Below, in pieces: positions 30,889 through 41,102 of a stretch of DNA of 64,000 bases. The translations under genes and the position numbers were made by a program. The DNA comes from Microbacteriaceae bacterium. Lineage in GTDB: Bacteria; Actinomycetota; Actinomycetes; Actinomycetales; Microbacteriaceae. The stretch lies in contig SKHB01000091.1 of NCBI GenBank assembly GCA_007117135.1, positions 1-64,000 of the forward strand, read 5' to 3'. The stretch's first letter is position 1. The number at the start of each line of letters is the position of its first letter. Under the pieces are notes generated by a model. That model was not told the DNA's origin. It saw nothing but the letters and a program-made list of their open reading frames with translations, and did no database searches.

Positions 30889-33800
30889 ATGGTTTACCCC
30901 CGTCATAAATCCGACACGTCGGTAACACCGTCACCGTCATTTCCTGCCATCGAGCACGAGGTGCTCGCCTACTGGGCAGACCACGACACTTTCCAAAAGT
31001 CAATCGACAACAGGGAAGGGTGTGACGAGTGGGTTTTTTATGATGGGCCCCCCTTTGCCAACGGTTTGCCCCACTATGGCCACCTTCTCACCGGTTACGC
31101 GAAAGACCTTTTCCCCCGCTTTTACACCATGCGAGGTCGGCAGGTTCACCGGCGATTTGGTTGGGACACTCACGGTCTTCCTGCTGAACTTGAAGCTGAA
31201 CGTCAACTGGGTATAACCGATAAGAGCCAAATCGAAGCGATGGGTATCGCCCAGTTCAATGCCGCGGCCAAAGAATCTGTCCTGCGTTACACACAACAGT
31301 GGGAAGAGTACGTCACCCGACAAGCGAGGTGGGTGGATTTTGAAAACGACTATAAAACCCTCGATATCACCTTCATGGAAAGCGTCATTTGGGCGTTCAA
31401 AACCCTTTACGACAAAGGCCTCGCCTACGAAGGCTACCGGGTATTGCCCTACTGTTGGCGGGATCAAACGCCTCTGTCTAACCACGAATTGCGGATGGAC
31501 GACGACGTCTACCAAATGCGTCAAGACCAGTCAGTGACGGTCACCTTCCCGCTTTTCGGTGACGCCGCCGAGAAACTCAACCTTGTTGGTGTCCGCGCAC
31601 TCGCCTGGACAACCACACCGTGGACCCTCCCGACGAATGCCGCTCTCGCGGTCGGGCCAGATATTGACTACGTCGTCGTGCCAGCGGGACCTCACGGAAC
31701 GGCAGACGAGTCAGGAAATGGTCGGGCACACGGGTCAAATTACCTGTTGGCCGCAGACACCCTCAGCGCCTACGCCAAAGAGCTCGGCTACGAATCTGTC
31801 GACGAGGCAACAGCAGCGGTGTTCCGACACGTGAGAGGGAGTGAACTCGGCGGCATTCGTTACGAGCCGGTGTTCTCCTATTACGCCGATGTTGATATGT
31901 ATGGCATGCATAATGCCTGGCAGATTCTCGTCGCCGACTATGTCGCCACTGGCGAGGGAACAGGAATTGTCCATCAAGCCCCCGCCTATGGTGAAGATGA
32001 CCAGGTTGTTTGTGCCGAGGCGGGTATTCCCGTGATCATTTCTCTTGACGACGCCGGAATATTCTTGCCGCAGGTGACAGATGTGGCGGGCCAACACGTA
32101 TTTGACGCCAACAAGACACTGACTCGGATTTTGCGGGATTCTAGCCGGCTTTTGCAACAGCGCAGCTACGACCACTCCTACCCGCACTGTTGGCGATGCC
32201 GAAATCCCCTGATTTATAAGGCAGTATCCAGCTGGTTTGTTCGTGTCACTGACTTCCGCGACCGAATGGGCCAGTTGAACCAAGACATCGAATGGGTTCC
32301 CGCAAACGTTAAAGACGGCCAGTTTGGAAAATGGTTGGAAGGCGCCAGGGACTGGTCAATTAGTCGAAACCGCTACTGGGGCTCACCAATTCCTGTCTGG
32401 AAGAGCGACAACCCCGACTACCCGAGGGTTGATGTGTATGGGTCGCTGGACGAGTTAGAGCGAGACTTTGGTGTTCGACCAGAAGACCTCCACCGTCCAG
32501 CCATCGACGACTTGGTGAGGCCCAACCCCGACGATCCCACTGGGCAGACCATGATGCGACGCATACCCGACGTCTTAGACGTCTGGTTTGACTCCGGTTC
32601 CATGCCGTTTGCCCAGGTGCACTACCCGTTTGAGAACCGTGACTGGTTTGACAGTCACAACCCTGCCGATTTCATCGTTGAATACATCGGCCAAACACGC
32701 GGCTGGTTTTACACCATGCACGTCCTCGCGACAGCACTATTCGACCGACCTGCGTTTTCACGGGTAATTAGTCACGGCATTGTGCTGGGGTCGGACGGGC
32801 AAAAAATGTCCAAATCGCTTCGAAACTACCCAGACGTTGGAGAAGTTTTCGAACGCGATGGTGCTGACGCTATGCGGTGGTTTTTGATGTCGAGCCCGGT
32901 GATCCGTGGGGGAAACCTGGTGGTCACCGAAGAGGGTATTCGGGAGGGAGTCAGACAGTTCCTGTTGCCCCTGTGGTCGACCTACTACTTCTTCACGTTG
33001 TATGCGGGGGATCACAGCCCGCAGTGGCGCACAGACTCTGACCACGTTCTCGACCGGTATATCCTGGCGAAACTTGGTGACACGTCCAGGCGAGTGACCG
33101 AGCACCTTGAAGCGCTCGACAGCCCGCTCGCGGCCGCCGAACTTCGAGACTTCGCCGACGTCTTGACGAACTGGTACGTCCGCAGAAGCCGGGACCGATT
33201 CTGGGCGGGTAACGATACGGGCGCTATCGACACCTTGTACACCGCTCTCGAAACGCTCTGTCGACTCGCCGCGCCACTTGCACCCCTCATCACTGAAGAG
33301 GTGTGGCGGGGATTGACCGGTGGCGAAAGTGTTCACCTCACCGACTGGCCAGATGCCGACGTGTTTTCGATTGACGATAACCTCGTGACCACCATGGACC
33401 GTGTGCGAGATATTGCACGTGCTGGTCTATCCCTTCGTAAAACACACGGCAAAAGGGTTCGTTTGCCGCTTGCCCGACTCACCGTTGTCGAACACAACAG
33501 CGCCAGTCTTACCGTTTTTGGCGACATCATCGCCGATGAGTTGAACGTCAAGCGTGTGGAATTCGTGGAGCATTCGACAGAAGCCGAAGCTGATTACGGT
33601 GTTGCCCGGCGAGTTCAAGTCAACGCCCGGGCGCTCGGCCCCCGGATTGGGAAAGACGTCCAACGGGTGATCGGCGAAGTGAAAGCAGGCAACTGGACAA
33701 TGACCCCCGAGGGCATTGATGTTGCCGGTTTCACTTTGAGCGAAGGCGAATACGAAAGCGTGCTAGATGTCGCAGACCCGTCACTGGCCGTTGACTTCCT

Positions 33801-34104
33801 CGCAGACGGCGGTTTTGTTCTGCTCGACACGGAGGTAACGCAAGCGCTCGCCCTCGAAGGGGTGGCGCGGGACATCATTCGTGCCATCCAGCAGGAAAGA
33901 AAAAATGCTGGCCTGGATGTTTCTGACCGCATTTCCCTTCGAGTCTCAGGTGGTCAGGCCGTCATCGACGCCATGAACGCGCACGGTGACCTGATTTCGG
34001 GAGAAACTTTGGCCACCTCGGTTGACACCACTCTTGATGTCGGTGATTTGCCGTTATCACTGAGTGATAACCTCACCGTCTCGGTGGTGGTGAGCAAAGC
34101 ATGA
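30889..34104 (+). CDS. ileS: Isoleucyl-tRNA synthetase
   Basis: [49 protein letters not shown]. Confidence 0.98.
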   Translation: MVYPRHKSDTSVTPSPSFPAIEHEVLAYWADHDTFQKSIDNREGCDEWVFYDGPPFANGLPHYGHLLTGYAKDLFPRFYTMRGRQVHRRFGWDTHGLPAELEAERQLGITDKSQIEAMGIAQFNAAAKESVLRYTQQWEEYVTRQARWVDFENDYKTLDITFMESVIWAFKTLYDKGLAYEGYRVLPYCWRDQTPLSNHELRMDDDVYQMRQDQSVTVTFPLFGDAAEKLNLVGVRALAWTTTPWTLPTNAALAVGPDIDYVVVPAGPHGTADESGNGRAHGSNYLLAADTLSAYAKELGYESVDEATAAVFRHVRGSELGGIRYEPVFSYYADVDMYGMHNAWQILVADYVATGEGTGIVHQAPAYGEDDQVVCAEAGIPVIISLDDAGIFLPQVTDVAGQHVFDANKTLTRILRDSSRLLQQRSYDHSYPHCWRCRNPLIYKAVSSWFVRVTDFRDRMGQLNQDIEWVPANVKDGQFGKWLEGARDWSISRNRYWGSPIPVWKSDNPDYPRVDVYGSLDELERDFGVRPEDLHRPAIDDLVRPNPDDPTGQTMMRRIPDVLDVWFDSGSMPFAQVHYPFENRDWFDSHNPADFIVEYIGQTRGWFYTMHVLATALFDRPAFSRVISHGIVLGSDGQKMSKSLRNYPDVGEVFERDGADAMRWFLMSSPVIRGGNLVVTEEGIREGVRQFLLPLWSTYYFFTLYAGDHSPQWRTDSDHVLDRYILAKLGDTSRRVTEHLEALDSPLAAAELRDFADVLTNWYVRRSRDRFWAGNDTGAIDTLYTALETLCRLAAPLAPLITEEVWRGLTGGESVHLTDWPDADVFSIDDNLVTTMDRVRDIARAGLSLRKTHGKRVRLPLARLTVVEHNSASLTVFGDIIADELNVKRVEFVEHSTEAEADYGVARRVQVNARALGPRIGKDVQRVIGEVKAGNWTMTPEGIDVAGFTLSEGEYESVLDVADPSLAVDFLADGGFVLLDTEVTQALALEGVARDIIRAIQQERKNAGLDVSDRISLRVSGGQAVIDAMNAHGDLISGETLATSVDTTLDVGDLPLSLSDNLTVSVVVSKA

Positions 34105-35432
34105 CAATAGGCGCCGAGGTGATTGACGCCCTGTATGCCAGGAGCGGTGAAGTATCTCCGCAGCCGCGCCTGCACGCCACCCGGCGAGCCATGGAACTTA
34201 TCGGCGACCCCCAGCAGATGTATGGCATTGTTCACCTCACGGGAACAAACGGAAAAACGTCAACTGCCCGAATGATTGATTCGCTTCTTCGAGCACACGG
34301 TCTTCGGGTGGGCCTCATGACGAGTCCCCACATTCGGGTGTTGAACGAACGAATTGTGGTCGATGGTGAACCCGTGACTGACGAAGTGTTGGCAGAGAAC
34401 TTCGAGGATGTTAGCCCCTTTTTGGCAATGGTGGATGCCGAACTGGTTGCCAACGGCGAAGCGCCCCTCACCTTCTTTGAAGCTCTCACTGTTTTGACGT
34501 TCGCAGTGTTCGCTGACGCCCCGGTCGACGTTGCCGTCATTGAGGTGGGGATGGGCGGCGAGTGGGACTCAACAAACGTTGCCCACGCTGACGTCGCTGT
34601 GATCACACCCATTGACCTTGACCATGTCGAAATACTGGGTCCCACCATTAGAGATATTGCTCGGACGAAATCCGGCATTATCAAACCCGCCACGCGAGTG
34701 GTGAGCGCTTCCCAACGAGAGGATGCGATGGAGGAAATTTTGGTGGCATGTGACAAAAATGAAGCGCCATTGGCTGTCTTGGGAAGAGACTTCGAAGTGT
34801 CACAGATTCACCCAGGTGTTGGAGGTCAGCTTGTCGGAATTCGCGGCGTTGTCGGCGTGTATGCAGACATCGTGTTGCCGCTGTGGGGGGACCACCAGGC
34901 AGAAAATGCAGCACTCGCCCTGGCCGCAGTTGAACAGTTTCTTGGCGGGGGGGAGAGACCATTAGCTTCTGAGGTGGTGGAGGAAGCTTTTAGTCTGGCG
35001 TCAAGCCCGGGAAGACTTCAGGTTCTTGCGCACCACCCCACAATTTTGGTTGATGGCGCGCACAACCCGCACGGCGCTGCAGCCCTCTCGAGAAGCTTGA
35101 CGCAATTTTTTGCTTTTGACCCCCTCATTGCGGTGTTGGGAGTTTTGCAAGAAAAAGATGTCACCGGAATCGTCGAGCATCTCGACGCTGTGGTGGACAG
35201 GTTTGTGATTACCCAGTCGCGCTCTGATCGAGCTTTTGCTCCTGAAGATCTTGCCGAGGTGGTGTCCAGGATTGCGGGCCCCGAGCGTATTATCCTAGCC
35301 CCAGACGTTGATGCGGCAATCGGCGCTGCCGCCCAGCTGGCAGGCAGGGACGGTGGCGTTATTGTGACCGGTTCCATCACGCTTGTTGCGGAGGCGACAG
35401 ATGTGGTGGCGGGGCGAATGGATAACACCTAA
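34101..35432 (+). CDS. folC: Folylpolyglutamate synthase / dihydrofolate synthase
   Basis: [62 protein letters not shown]. Confidence 0.95.
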   Translation: MTIGAEVIDALYARSGEVSPQPRLHATRRAMELIGDPQQMYGIVHLTGTNGKTSTARMIDSLLRAHGLRVGLMTSPHIRVLNERIVVDGEPVTDEVLAENFEDVSPFLAMVDAELVANGEAPLTFFEALTVLTFAVFADAPVDVAVIEVGMGGEWDSTNVAHADVAVITPIDLDHVEILGPTIRDIARTKSGIIKPATRVVSASQREDAMEEILVACDKNEAPLAVLGRDFEVSQIHPGVGGQLVGIRGVVGVYADIVLPLWGDHQAENAALALAAVEQFLGGGERPLASEVVEEAFSLASSPGRLQVLAHHPTILVDGAHNPHGAAALSRSLTQFFAFDPLIAVLGVLQEKDVTGIVEHLDAVVDRFVITQSRSDRAFAPEDLAEVVSRIAGPERIILAPDVDAAIGAAAQLAGRDGGVIVTGSITLVAEATDVVAGRMDNT

Positions 35433-35794
35433 TGGCGAAGCGAGTGCCAACGGCGACAGAGTCGCTTTTGAAGGTTGCACTCGGGATTGACATTGTTCTC
35501 ATCTTTTTTGGAACGCTGGTCATCCGAGGGTTAGACCGGTTTGACGAAGCAGTTGTGTGGAGTGTGGGGGGTGCACTTTTCTTCGTTGTCATTGTTTTGT
35601 TCCGCCTCATCCGCTATCGGTTTGGTCAATGGTTGGGCCATGTTGTGCACGCGGGGATGTTGGCCGGGTTCGCCATCGATTTGGCTGTCGGGCTGAGTGT
35701 GGCCGTCGCTGTCGGGTTTTGGGCTTTCGGTGCAATGCGTGGGGCCCAGTTGGACCGCTTGGGCCCGCCACCCGGGGATCAGCCGGCCCCCTAA
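35432..35794 (+). CDS. DUF4233-type membrane protein
   Basis: About 120 aa with several TM segments, located between folC and ndk as is typical in actinobacteria. Confidence 0.8.
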   Translation: MAKRVPTATESLLKVALGIDIVLIFFGTLVIRGLDRFDEAVVWSVGGALFFVVIVLFRLIRYRFGQWLGHVVHAGMLAGFAIDLAVGLSVAVAVGFWAFGAMRGAQLDRLGPPPGDQPAP

Positions 35795-35824
35795 GATAAT
35801 GGGGACATCGGCAGAAGGGGAGTC

Positions 35825-36247
35825 ATGGTAGCGAGCTTGGAAGAAACATTGGTTGTCATCAAACCAGATGGTGTGTCCAGAAACTTGACGGGGGAAATAC
35901 TGTCACGCATTGAAGCAAAGGGTTACCAGCTTGTGGACATCCGGCTCATTCACGCTGACCGTGAGCTTCTCGCCAGCCACTATGCCGAACACGAAGGAAA
36001 ACCTTTCTATGAGCCCCTCATTGAGTTCATGCAGTCAGGGCCAGTGGTCGCAATTCGTGTGAGTGGACACCGGGTCATCGAAGGGTTCCGGACCCTCGCA
36101 GGGACGACCGACCCGACGACTGCTGCCCCGGGGACCATTCGTGGCGACTTGGGCCGGGACTGGGGTCTACCTGTTCAACACAACCTCGTGCACGGGTCTG
36201 ATTCGCCGGAAACAGCGCAACGTGAATTGTCGCTCTGGTTTAGCTGA
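35825..36247 (+). CDS. ndk: Nucleoside diphosphate kinase
   Basis: EETLVVIKPDGVSRNLTGEILSRIEAKGY; catalytic NLVHGSDSPETAQRE. Confidence 0.98.
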   Translation: MVASLEETLVVIKPDGVSRNLTGEILSRIEAKGYQLVDIRLIHADRELLASHYAEHEGKPFYEPLIEFMQSGPVVAIRVSGHRVIEGFRTLAGTTDPTTAAPGTIRGDLGRDWGLPVQHNLVHGSDSPETAQRELSLWFS

Positions 36248-36260
36248 CGATGACGACAGT

Positions 36261-36854
36261 TTAGAACGGAAACAGCAGCGGGAACTGCACCCGAATAGAA
36301 ATAGTGATGACCGCAAAAGTCACCGCAATGGGAATCCACGTGAAGCTCAGCGTTGAGCGACCTAAAGTCACAATGCCGCTTCCCCGGCCGAGCAGTCCCC
36401 TGCTCATCGCCCACGATAGCCACGGCCAAAACACGATTGTGTGAACAGCCCAGGCGACCATGCAGTACAGGCAAAGGAAGCCGATAACAAAGACGGCGTG
36501 ATAAAAAAGCCACATCAGAAATACCCACGCGGCAAACATTCCCACGGTGAAGAGAACCCAAAACCAGCGCGCGAACTTTGCGCCCTGGATCAGGGCAATG
36601 CCCACCACGACGGGAATAACGTAACCGGCAACCCCGTAAAGCTGGTTGGGCGCACCGAAGAACACTGTCGCCTGCCAAGACTGCATCACATCGCCGCAGG
36701 AAAAAAACGGGTTAATGTCACAGCTCGGAGTGATTCCCTGCGTCGCCAAGAGGTATCCCTCGCGGGTGAGAGTGTATGCGGCAAACCACAACACCAGGCC
36801 CGTAATGGTCAAAAACCAGCCCATTCCGCGGGCAGGCGACTGCGGAGTATTCAT
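36261..36854 (-). CDS. Vitamin K epoxide reductase (VKOR) family membrane protein
   Basis: CDINPFFSCGDVMQSWQATVFFGAPNQLYGVAGY and FLCLYCMVAWAVH (CxxC) within multiple TM segments. Confidence 0.92.
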   Translation of the reverse strand: MNTPQSPARGMGWFLTITGLVLWFAAYTLTREGYLLATQGITPSCDINPFFSCGDVMQSWQATVFFGAPNQLYGVAGYVIPVVVGIALIQGAKFARWFWVLFTVGMFAAWVFLMWLFYHAVFVIGFLCLYCMVAWAVHTIVFWPWLSWAMSRGLLGRGSGIVTLGRSTLSFTWIPIAVTFAVITISIRVQFPLLFPF

Positions 36855-37074
36855 GGTTCACAGTATTCCACCGAAAGTCTGGGCCGGGGATGTGCGATAC
36901 TGGGGTCAGGACAAAAACTCTTGACCGCGTTCAAGACGCGTCCGACAAGCTTTATGCAGAACACCACACATTGGGTGGTCTGCGAGACGAAGAAAAACCG
37001 ACGAGTGGTTTTTCACTATTTGCGGGATGTTGCCGCACGCGGGCGGCTACTCCCGGCAAAGGAGTACACCAGAA

Positions 37075-39300
37075 ATGGTGCCAACAAAAAATTCGCCAGC
37101 CGAATCGGAAAAGCCCGATTCACCCAAAAAGCCAAAAGCCGCAGCGAAAAAAGCGACGACCAAAAAGGCCGCGGGAGCACAACCAGCTGCCAGCTCTCGT
37201 GCCAGCAAAAAAATCACCGAGGCGAAGGCCCCAGTGGAGCAGAAAGCTCCGAATACGCCGAGGCCAAAAACGTCCGTCAAGAAACCTGCCGCCGTCCCGA
37301 CACCCCAGTCGCCAACGCAACTTATTTTTGCTGGACCGGACCCGGAATTGTTCAAAAAGTTTGCCCCCGACGTTGACGGTCAAGCACCCGAGAAAATTGT
37401 TCGCAAACGCCAACGCCAGAAGCCCTCAACCCAAGAGGGTGGAGCACAACCGGCTCGCGCGGTCAAGCAAAAAGACACGCAGACATCGGAGCCGCAGCGG
37501 GTTAAGGGGTCGACCAGGTTGGAGGCGAAGCGCCAACGGCGTCGGGACGGCCGCGACCAGGGTCGCCGCAAAATGGTGGTCACCGAGTCGGAGTTTTTGG
37601 CCAGGCGAGAAAGCGTTGACCGGGTCATGGTTGTCCGAGAAAAAGACAATAAGACCCAAATCGCCGTTCTCGAAGATGGTGTTGTGGTGGAGCACTACGT
37701 TGCTAAAAGCGATGAAGCGAGCCTGATCGGCAATGTTTACCTGGGCCGTGTGCAAAACGTTTTGCCCAGCATGGAAGCAGCCTTTGTCGACATTGGCCGA
37801 GGCCGAAATGCCGTGTTGTATTCCGGTGAAGTTGACTGGGATGCGGCCACCGAACCCGGCGGGGATAAACCGAAGCGCATCGAGGCGGCACTAAAAACGG
37901 GCGACAGCGTCCTGGTTCAGGTGACAAAAGACCCCGTCGGCCACAAGGGGGCCAGGCTGACCAGCCAGGTCAGTTTGCCCGGTCGATACCTGGTGTATGT
38001 CCCCGGTGGTGGGATGAACGGAATTTCGAGGAAACTTCCCGACACCGAGAGAAACCGCCTCAAGGCAATTTTGAAGAAGATTCTGCCCGAGACGGCCGGT
38101 GTTATCGTTCGTACCGCAGCCGAAGGTGCGACGGAGGAACAGCTCACAAAAGACGTCGAACGCCTTCAAGCACAGTGGGAGACCCTGCAGCAGGCGAGCA
38201 CCTCGCAGAAGGCGCCGTCACTGTTGCACTCGGAACCCGACCTGTTGGTGAAAATAATCCGAGACGTCTTCAACGAGGACTTTCACAAACTTGTTATCGA
38301 CGGTGCTGACTCCCACCAGACCATCACTGATTATGTGGGGACAGTGGCTCCGGATTTGCTGGAGCGAGTCGACGTGTATTCGGGGGAAGATGACTGCTTT
38401 GATCACTTCCGTGTCACCGAAGGCATCCATAAAGCGTTGGACCGGAAAGTATGGCTGCCAAGCGGTGGTTCGCTTGTCATTGACCGCACAGAAGCCATGA
38501 CCGTGGTCGACGTGAATACGGGCAAGTTTGTGGGAACCGGCGGCAACTTAGAAGAAACTGTCACCAAAAATAATTTGGAGGCTGCTGAGGAAATCGCCCG
38601 CCAGCTTCGACTGCGTGACATCGGCGGGATTATCGTGGTCGACTTTATTGACATGGTGCTGGAATCAAACCGAGACCTCGTGTTACGCCGGCTCATGGAG
38701 TGTTTATCGCGTGACAGGACCAAACACCAGGTCGCTGAAGTCACCAGTCTGGGACTCGTCCAAATGACCAGAAAACGGGTCGGCTTGGGGCTGCTCGAAA
38801 CATTCAGTGAGCCGTGTGAGCTATGTCAGGGCCGCGGAGTGGTTGTTCACACTGAACCAGTGCTTAAACAACGCAGCGCCACCGGTGAATCCGGCGGGGC
38901 CAAAAAGAAGCGGCCAGTGAAGTCGCAGGCTACCCCCACGCAGGCCACCCACCAGATCACCGATGACGCGAGGATGGCCATTGCGCAAATTGCTGCCAAA
39001 ACGGTTGGAGTGGCTGTCAGTGAGAACGGTGTTGTCGGAGCACCTTCGGAGAAGGACGCCGACCCGTCACATGAGGCCAGCTTGGGCAGCGACGACCCGA
39101 TTGGTTTGGGCATTCCACTCCCGGTGAAAAAGGGTTCTCCCCGGAAACGGAAAGAGGACCCCAGTATTCTCGATTCTGTGTTGGATGCCCTCCCCGAACC
39201 CCCCACGCCGGGCTCTTCGCGTCGCCGGCGCCGGGCTTCTTCGGAGGGTGTTGTGACTCCCGGCGAAAAGAAGCCTCAGGATGCAGCCGGCGATAACTAG
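37075..39300 (+). CDS. rne: Ribonuclease E/G
   Basis: GNVYLGRVQNVLPSMEAAFVDIGRGRNAVLY, zinc-link CELCQGRG, IGGIIVVDFIDM; Lys/Ala-rich N-terminal extension. ATG preceded by AAAGGAG. Confidence 0.95.
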   Translation: MVPTKNSPAESEKPDSPKKPKAAAKKATTKKAAGAQPAASSRASKKITEAKAPVEQKAPNTPRPKTSVKKPAAVPTPQSPTQLIFAGPDPELFKKFAPDVDGQAPEKIVRKRQRQKPSTQEGGAQPARAVKQKDTQTSEPQRVKGSTRLEAKRQRRRDGRDQGRRKMVVTESEFLARRESVDRVMVVREKDNKTQIAVLEDGVVVEHYVAKSDEASLIGNVYLGRVQNVLPSMEAAFVDIGRGRNAVLYSGEVDWDAATEPGGDKPKRIEAALKTGDSVLVQVTKDPVGHKGARLTSQVSLPGRYLVYVPGGGMNGISRKLPDTERNRLKAILKKILPETAGVIVRTAAEGATEEQLTKDVERLQAQWETLQQASTSQKAPSLLHSEPDLLVKIIRDVFNEDFHKLVIDGADSHQTITDYVGTVAPDLLERVDVYSGEDDCFDHFRVTEGIHKALDRKVWLPSGGSLVIDRTEAMTVVDVNTGKFVGTGGNLEETVTKNNLEAAEEIARQLRLRDIGGIIVVDFIDMVLESNRDLVLRRLMECLSRDRTKHQVAEVTSLGLVQMTRKRVGLGLLETFSEPCELCQGRGVVVHTEPVLKQRSATGESGGAKKKRPVKSQATPTQATHQITDDARMAIAQIAAKTVGVAVSENGVVGAPSEKDADPSHEASLGSDDPIGLGIPLPVKKGSPRKRKEDPSILDSVLDALPEPPTPGSSRRRRRASSEGVVTPGEKKPQDAAGDN

Positions 39301-40285
39301 TCCGCTGAGGCCCTTACTGGGGCTCTTTCTGGGCCTAGCAGGCCTCGGGGTTATCCTGAGCGGGCGAATTGGTTCGGGTGAGCAGGCCGCAGACGCTCTG
39401 CCTGATGCGACGCAGGACGTTCTCACTCTTGCGTTCAGTGTTCTCATTGAGTCGCTGCCGTTCATCATCCTGGGAATTACGCTGTCGATTCTGGTTCAAA
39501 TTTGGTTACCCGATCAGCTTTTGTTTCGAATTTTGCCGAAGAACGCGTTTGGCCGGCGTGCTGTTATCAGCATGCTGGGTATGTTTTTGCCGGTGTGTGA
39601 GTGCGGGAACGTGCCGCTTGCCAGAGGGCTAGTGTCTAAGGGTTATACCGTTTCCGACTCGATGACTTTCCTCCTTGCCGCACCCATTTTGAACCCGGTG
39701 ACAATCATCACCACCCATCAGGCGTTCGGTTTCGATGACGGCATTTTGGTCGCGCGACTGATTGGTGGCTTTCTCATCGCCAACCTGTTGGGGTGGCTTT
39801 TTTCTCTTCACCCGCAACCGATGAGTTTGCTGACGCCCGCTTTTGAAAAATCTTGTCAAGTGGTTCCGCAGGGCGTGCAACCCACCAAAGTGCAGCGAAG
39901 TGTCGACCTGTTTGTGCGCGAATCGTCAGTCTTGATGCCCGCCCTGATTATTGGTTCTCTTGTGGCGGGACTTATCCAAGTGGTGGTCAGCCGGGACACC
40001 CTGGTCCAATTGGGTTCTGACCCGCTGTGGTCAGTGGTGGCGATGATGATTCTCGCTTTCGTCATTTCTATTTGCGCGAACGTCGATGCGTTCTTTATTT
40101 TGCCGTTCGCGACTACTTTTCTTCCCGGTTCGATTGCCGCCTTCTTGATTTTGGGTCCCATCATCGACATCAAAATGCTTGCCCTGCTTCGTACCACCTA
40201 CCGTTCAGGAACTCTTGTTCAAATATCGACGGTGGTTGTGTTGATGACGGCGGCTATTGGAACGGTGGTGAACCTCATTGCGTAA
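39281..40285 (+). CDS. Permease (UPF0718 / PF03773-like)
   Basis: Eight or so TM segments; SMLGMFLPVCECGNVPLARGLVSKGYTVSDSMTFLLAAPILNPVTI. Confidence 0.87.
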   Translation: MQPAITSPLRPLLGLFLGLAGLGVILSGRIGSGEQAADALPDATQDVLTLAFSVLIESLPFIILGITLSILVQIWLPDQLLFRILPKNAFGRRAVISMLGMFLPVCECGNVPLARGLVSKGYTVSDSMTFLLAAPILNPVTIITTHQAFGFDDGILVARLIGGFLIANLLGWLFSLHPQPMSLLTPAFEKSCQVVPQGVQPTKVQRSVDLFVRESSVLMPALIIGSLVAGLIQVVVSRDTLVQLGSDPLWSVVAMMILAFVISICANVDAFFILPFATTFLPGSIAAFLILGPIIDIKMLALLRTTYRSGTLVQISTVVVLMTAAIGTVVNLIA

Positions 40286-41102
40286 TCTTCAATACTGGCG
40301 CGGTGTGGTTCTGATCGGCGCCATTTCCGCTCTGATTCTGGTTTTCTGGCTTTCCGGCCAGCTGTCTTTTTACATTCACCCCCGATACAACCTGTTTACC
40401 GTGGTGATGACGTCGATTGCCGTTTTGCTCTCGGTGATGGCTCTTGTTATCTCCAGCAAAGTTCGAAAGAAACCGGTGGTTCACCCCTCCGACCATGGCG
40501 AGCATGACTCCGGCGCCATCCACGAACACGATCACGATGACAACGACGGTGTTGATTTTCCCACAAACACGCTGGGGCGGGTGACCGCCGTGTCCGCTGC
40601 AGCGGTGAGCGCCGTCGCCCTCGTCGCTTTAGTTATTTTGCCCCCCGCCACTCTCAGCACCGTCACCGTGGAGAACAGGGCAATCAACCAGGCCGCTTTA
40701 GGTGACATTCAGGGTGCTTTTGCCAGCGCCCAAACAGGTGAAGAAGCCACCTTTTTAGCGTTCACGGTGCGCGAGTGGGCAGGAATCTTGCGGCAAACAC
40801 AGGACCCGGCGTTTTTCCAGGGAAAACCGGTTGACGTGGTGGGGTTTGTGGTGGCCGACCGAGAAAACCCAGGGACTTTCTTCGTCACCCGTTTCGTGGT
40901 GAGCTGTTGTGCTGTTGACGCGCAACCGGTGGGTGTTCCCGTATTTGAACCAGGGTTTGAGCAACAGTTTGCTGCGGAGTCGTGGGTAAGAATTGTGGGC
41001 GAATTTGTGATCAACCCGGACCCTGCAAGCAGTCACCCGCTCGTCTTGCGGCCTTTTGAGATCATCCCGACGGAGCAACCGCGTGATCCCTACCTATTCT
41101 GA
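40278..41102 (+). CDS. TIGR03943-family (DUF1980-like) permease-partner protein (TTG start)
   Basis: Two N-terminal TM, His/Asp-rich HPSDHGEHDSGAIHEHDHDDNDG, third TM, then GFVVADRENPGTFFVTRFVVSCCAVDAQPVGVPV; partner position after permease. Confidence 0.8.
   Translation: MRNLQYWRGVVLIGAISALILVFWLSGQLSFYIHPRYNLFTVVMTSIAVLLSVMALVISSKVRKKPVVHPSDHGEHDSGAIHEHDHDDNDGVDFPTNTLGRVTAVSAAAVSAVALVALVILPPATLSTVTVENRAINQAALGDIQGAFASAQTGEEATFLAFTVREWAGILRQTQDPAFFQGKPVDVVGFVVADRENPGTFFVTRFVVSCCAVDAQPVGVPVFEPGFEQQFAAESWVRIVGEFVINPDPASSHPLVLRPFEIIPTEQPRDPYLF

Noticed and set aside
37075-37330. Lys/Ala/Pro-rich low-complexity stretch
   Set aside because: It is the in-frame N-terminal extension of RNase E, common in actinobacteria; not an independent repeat element.
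36441-37726. Overlapping plus-strand ORFs of 311 and 278 aa
   Set aside because: Antisense to the VKOR gene and out of frame with RNase E; Arg/Lys/Pro-rich out-of-frame reading of the RNase E N-terminal extension.
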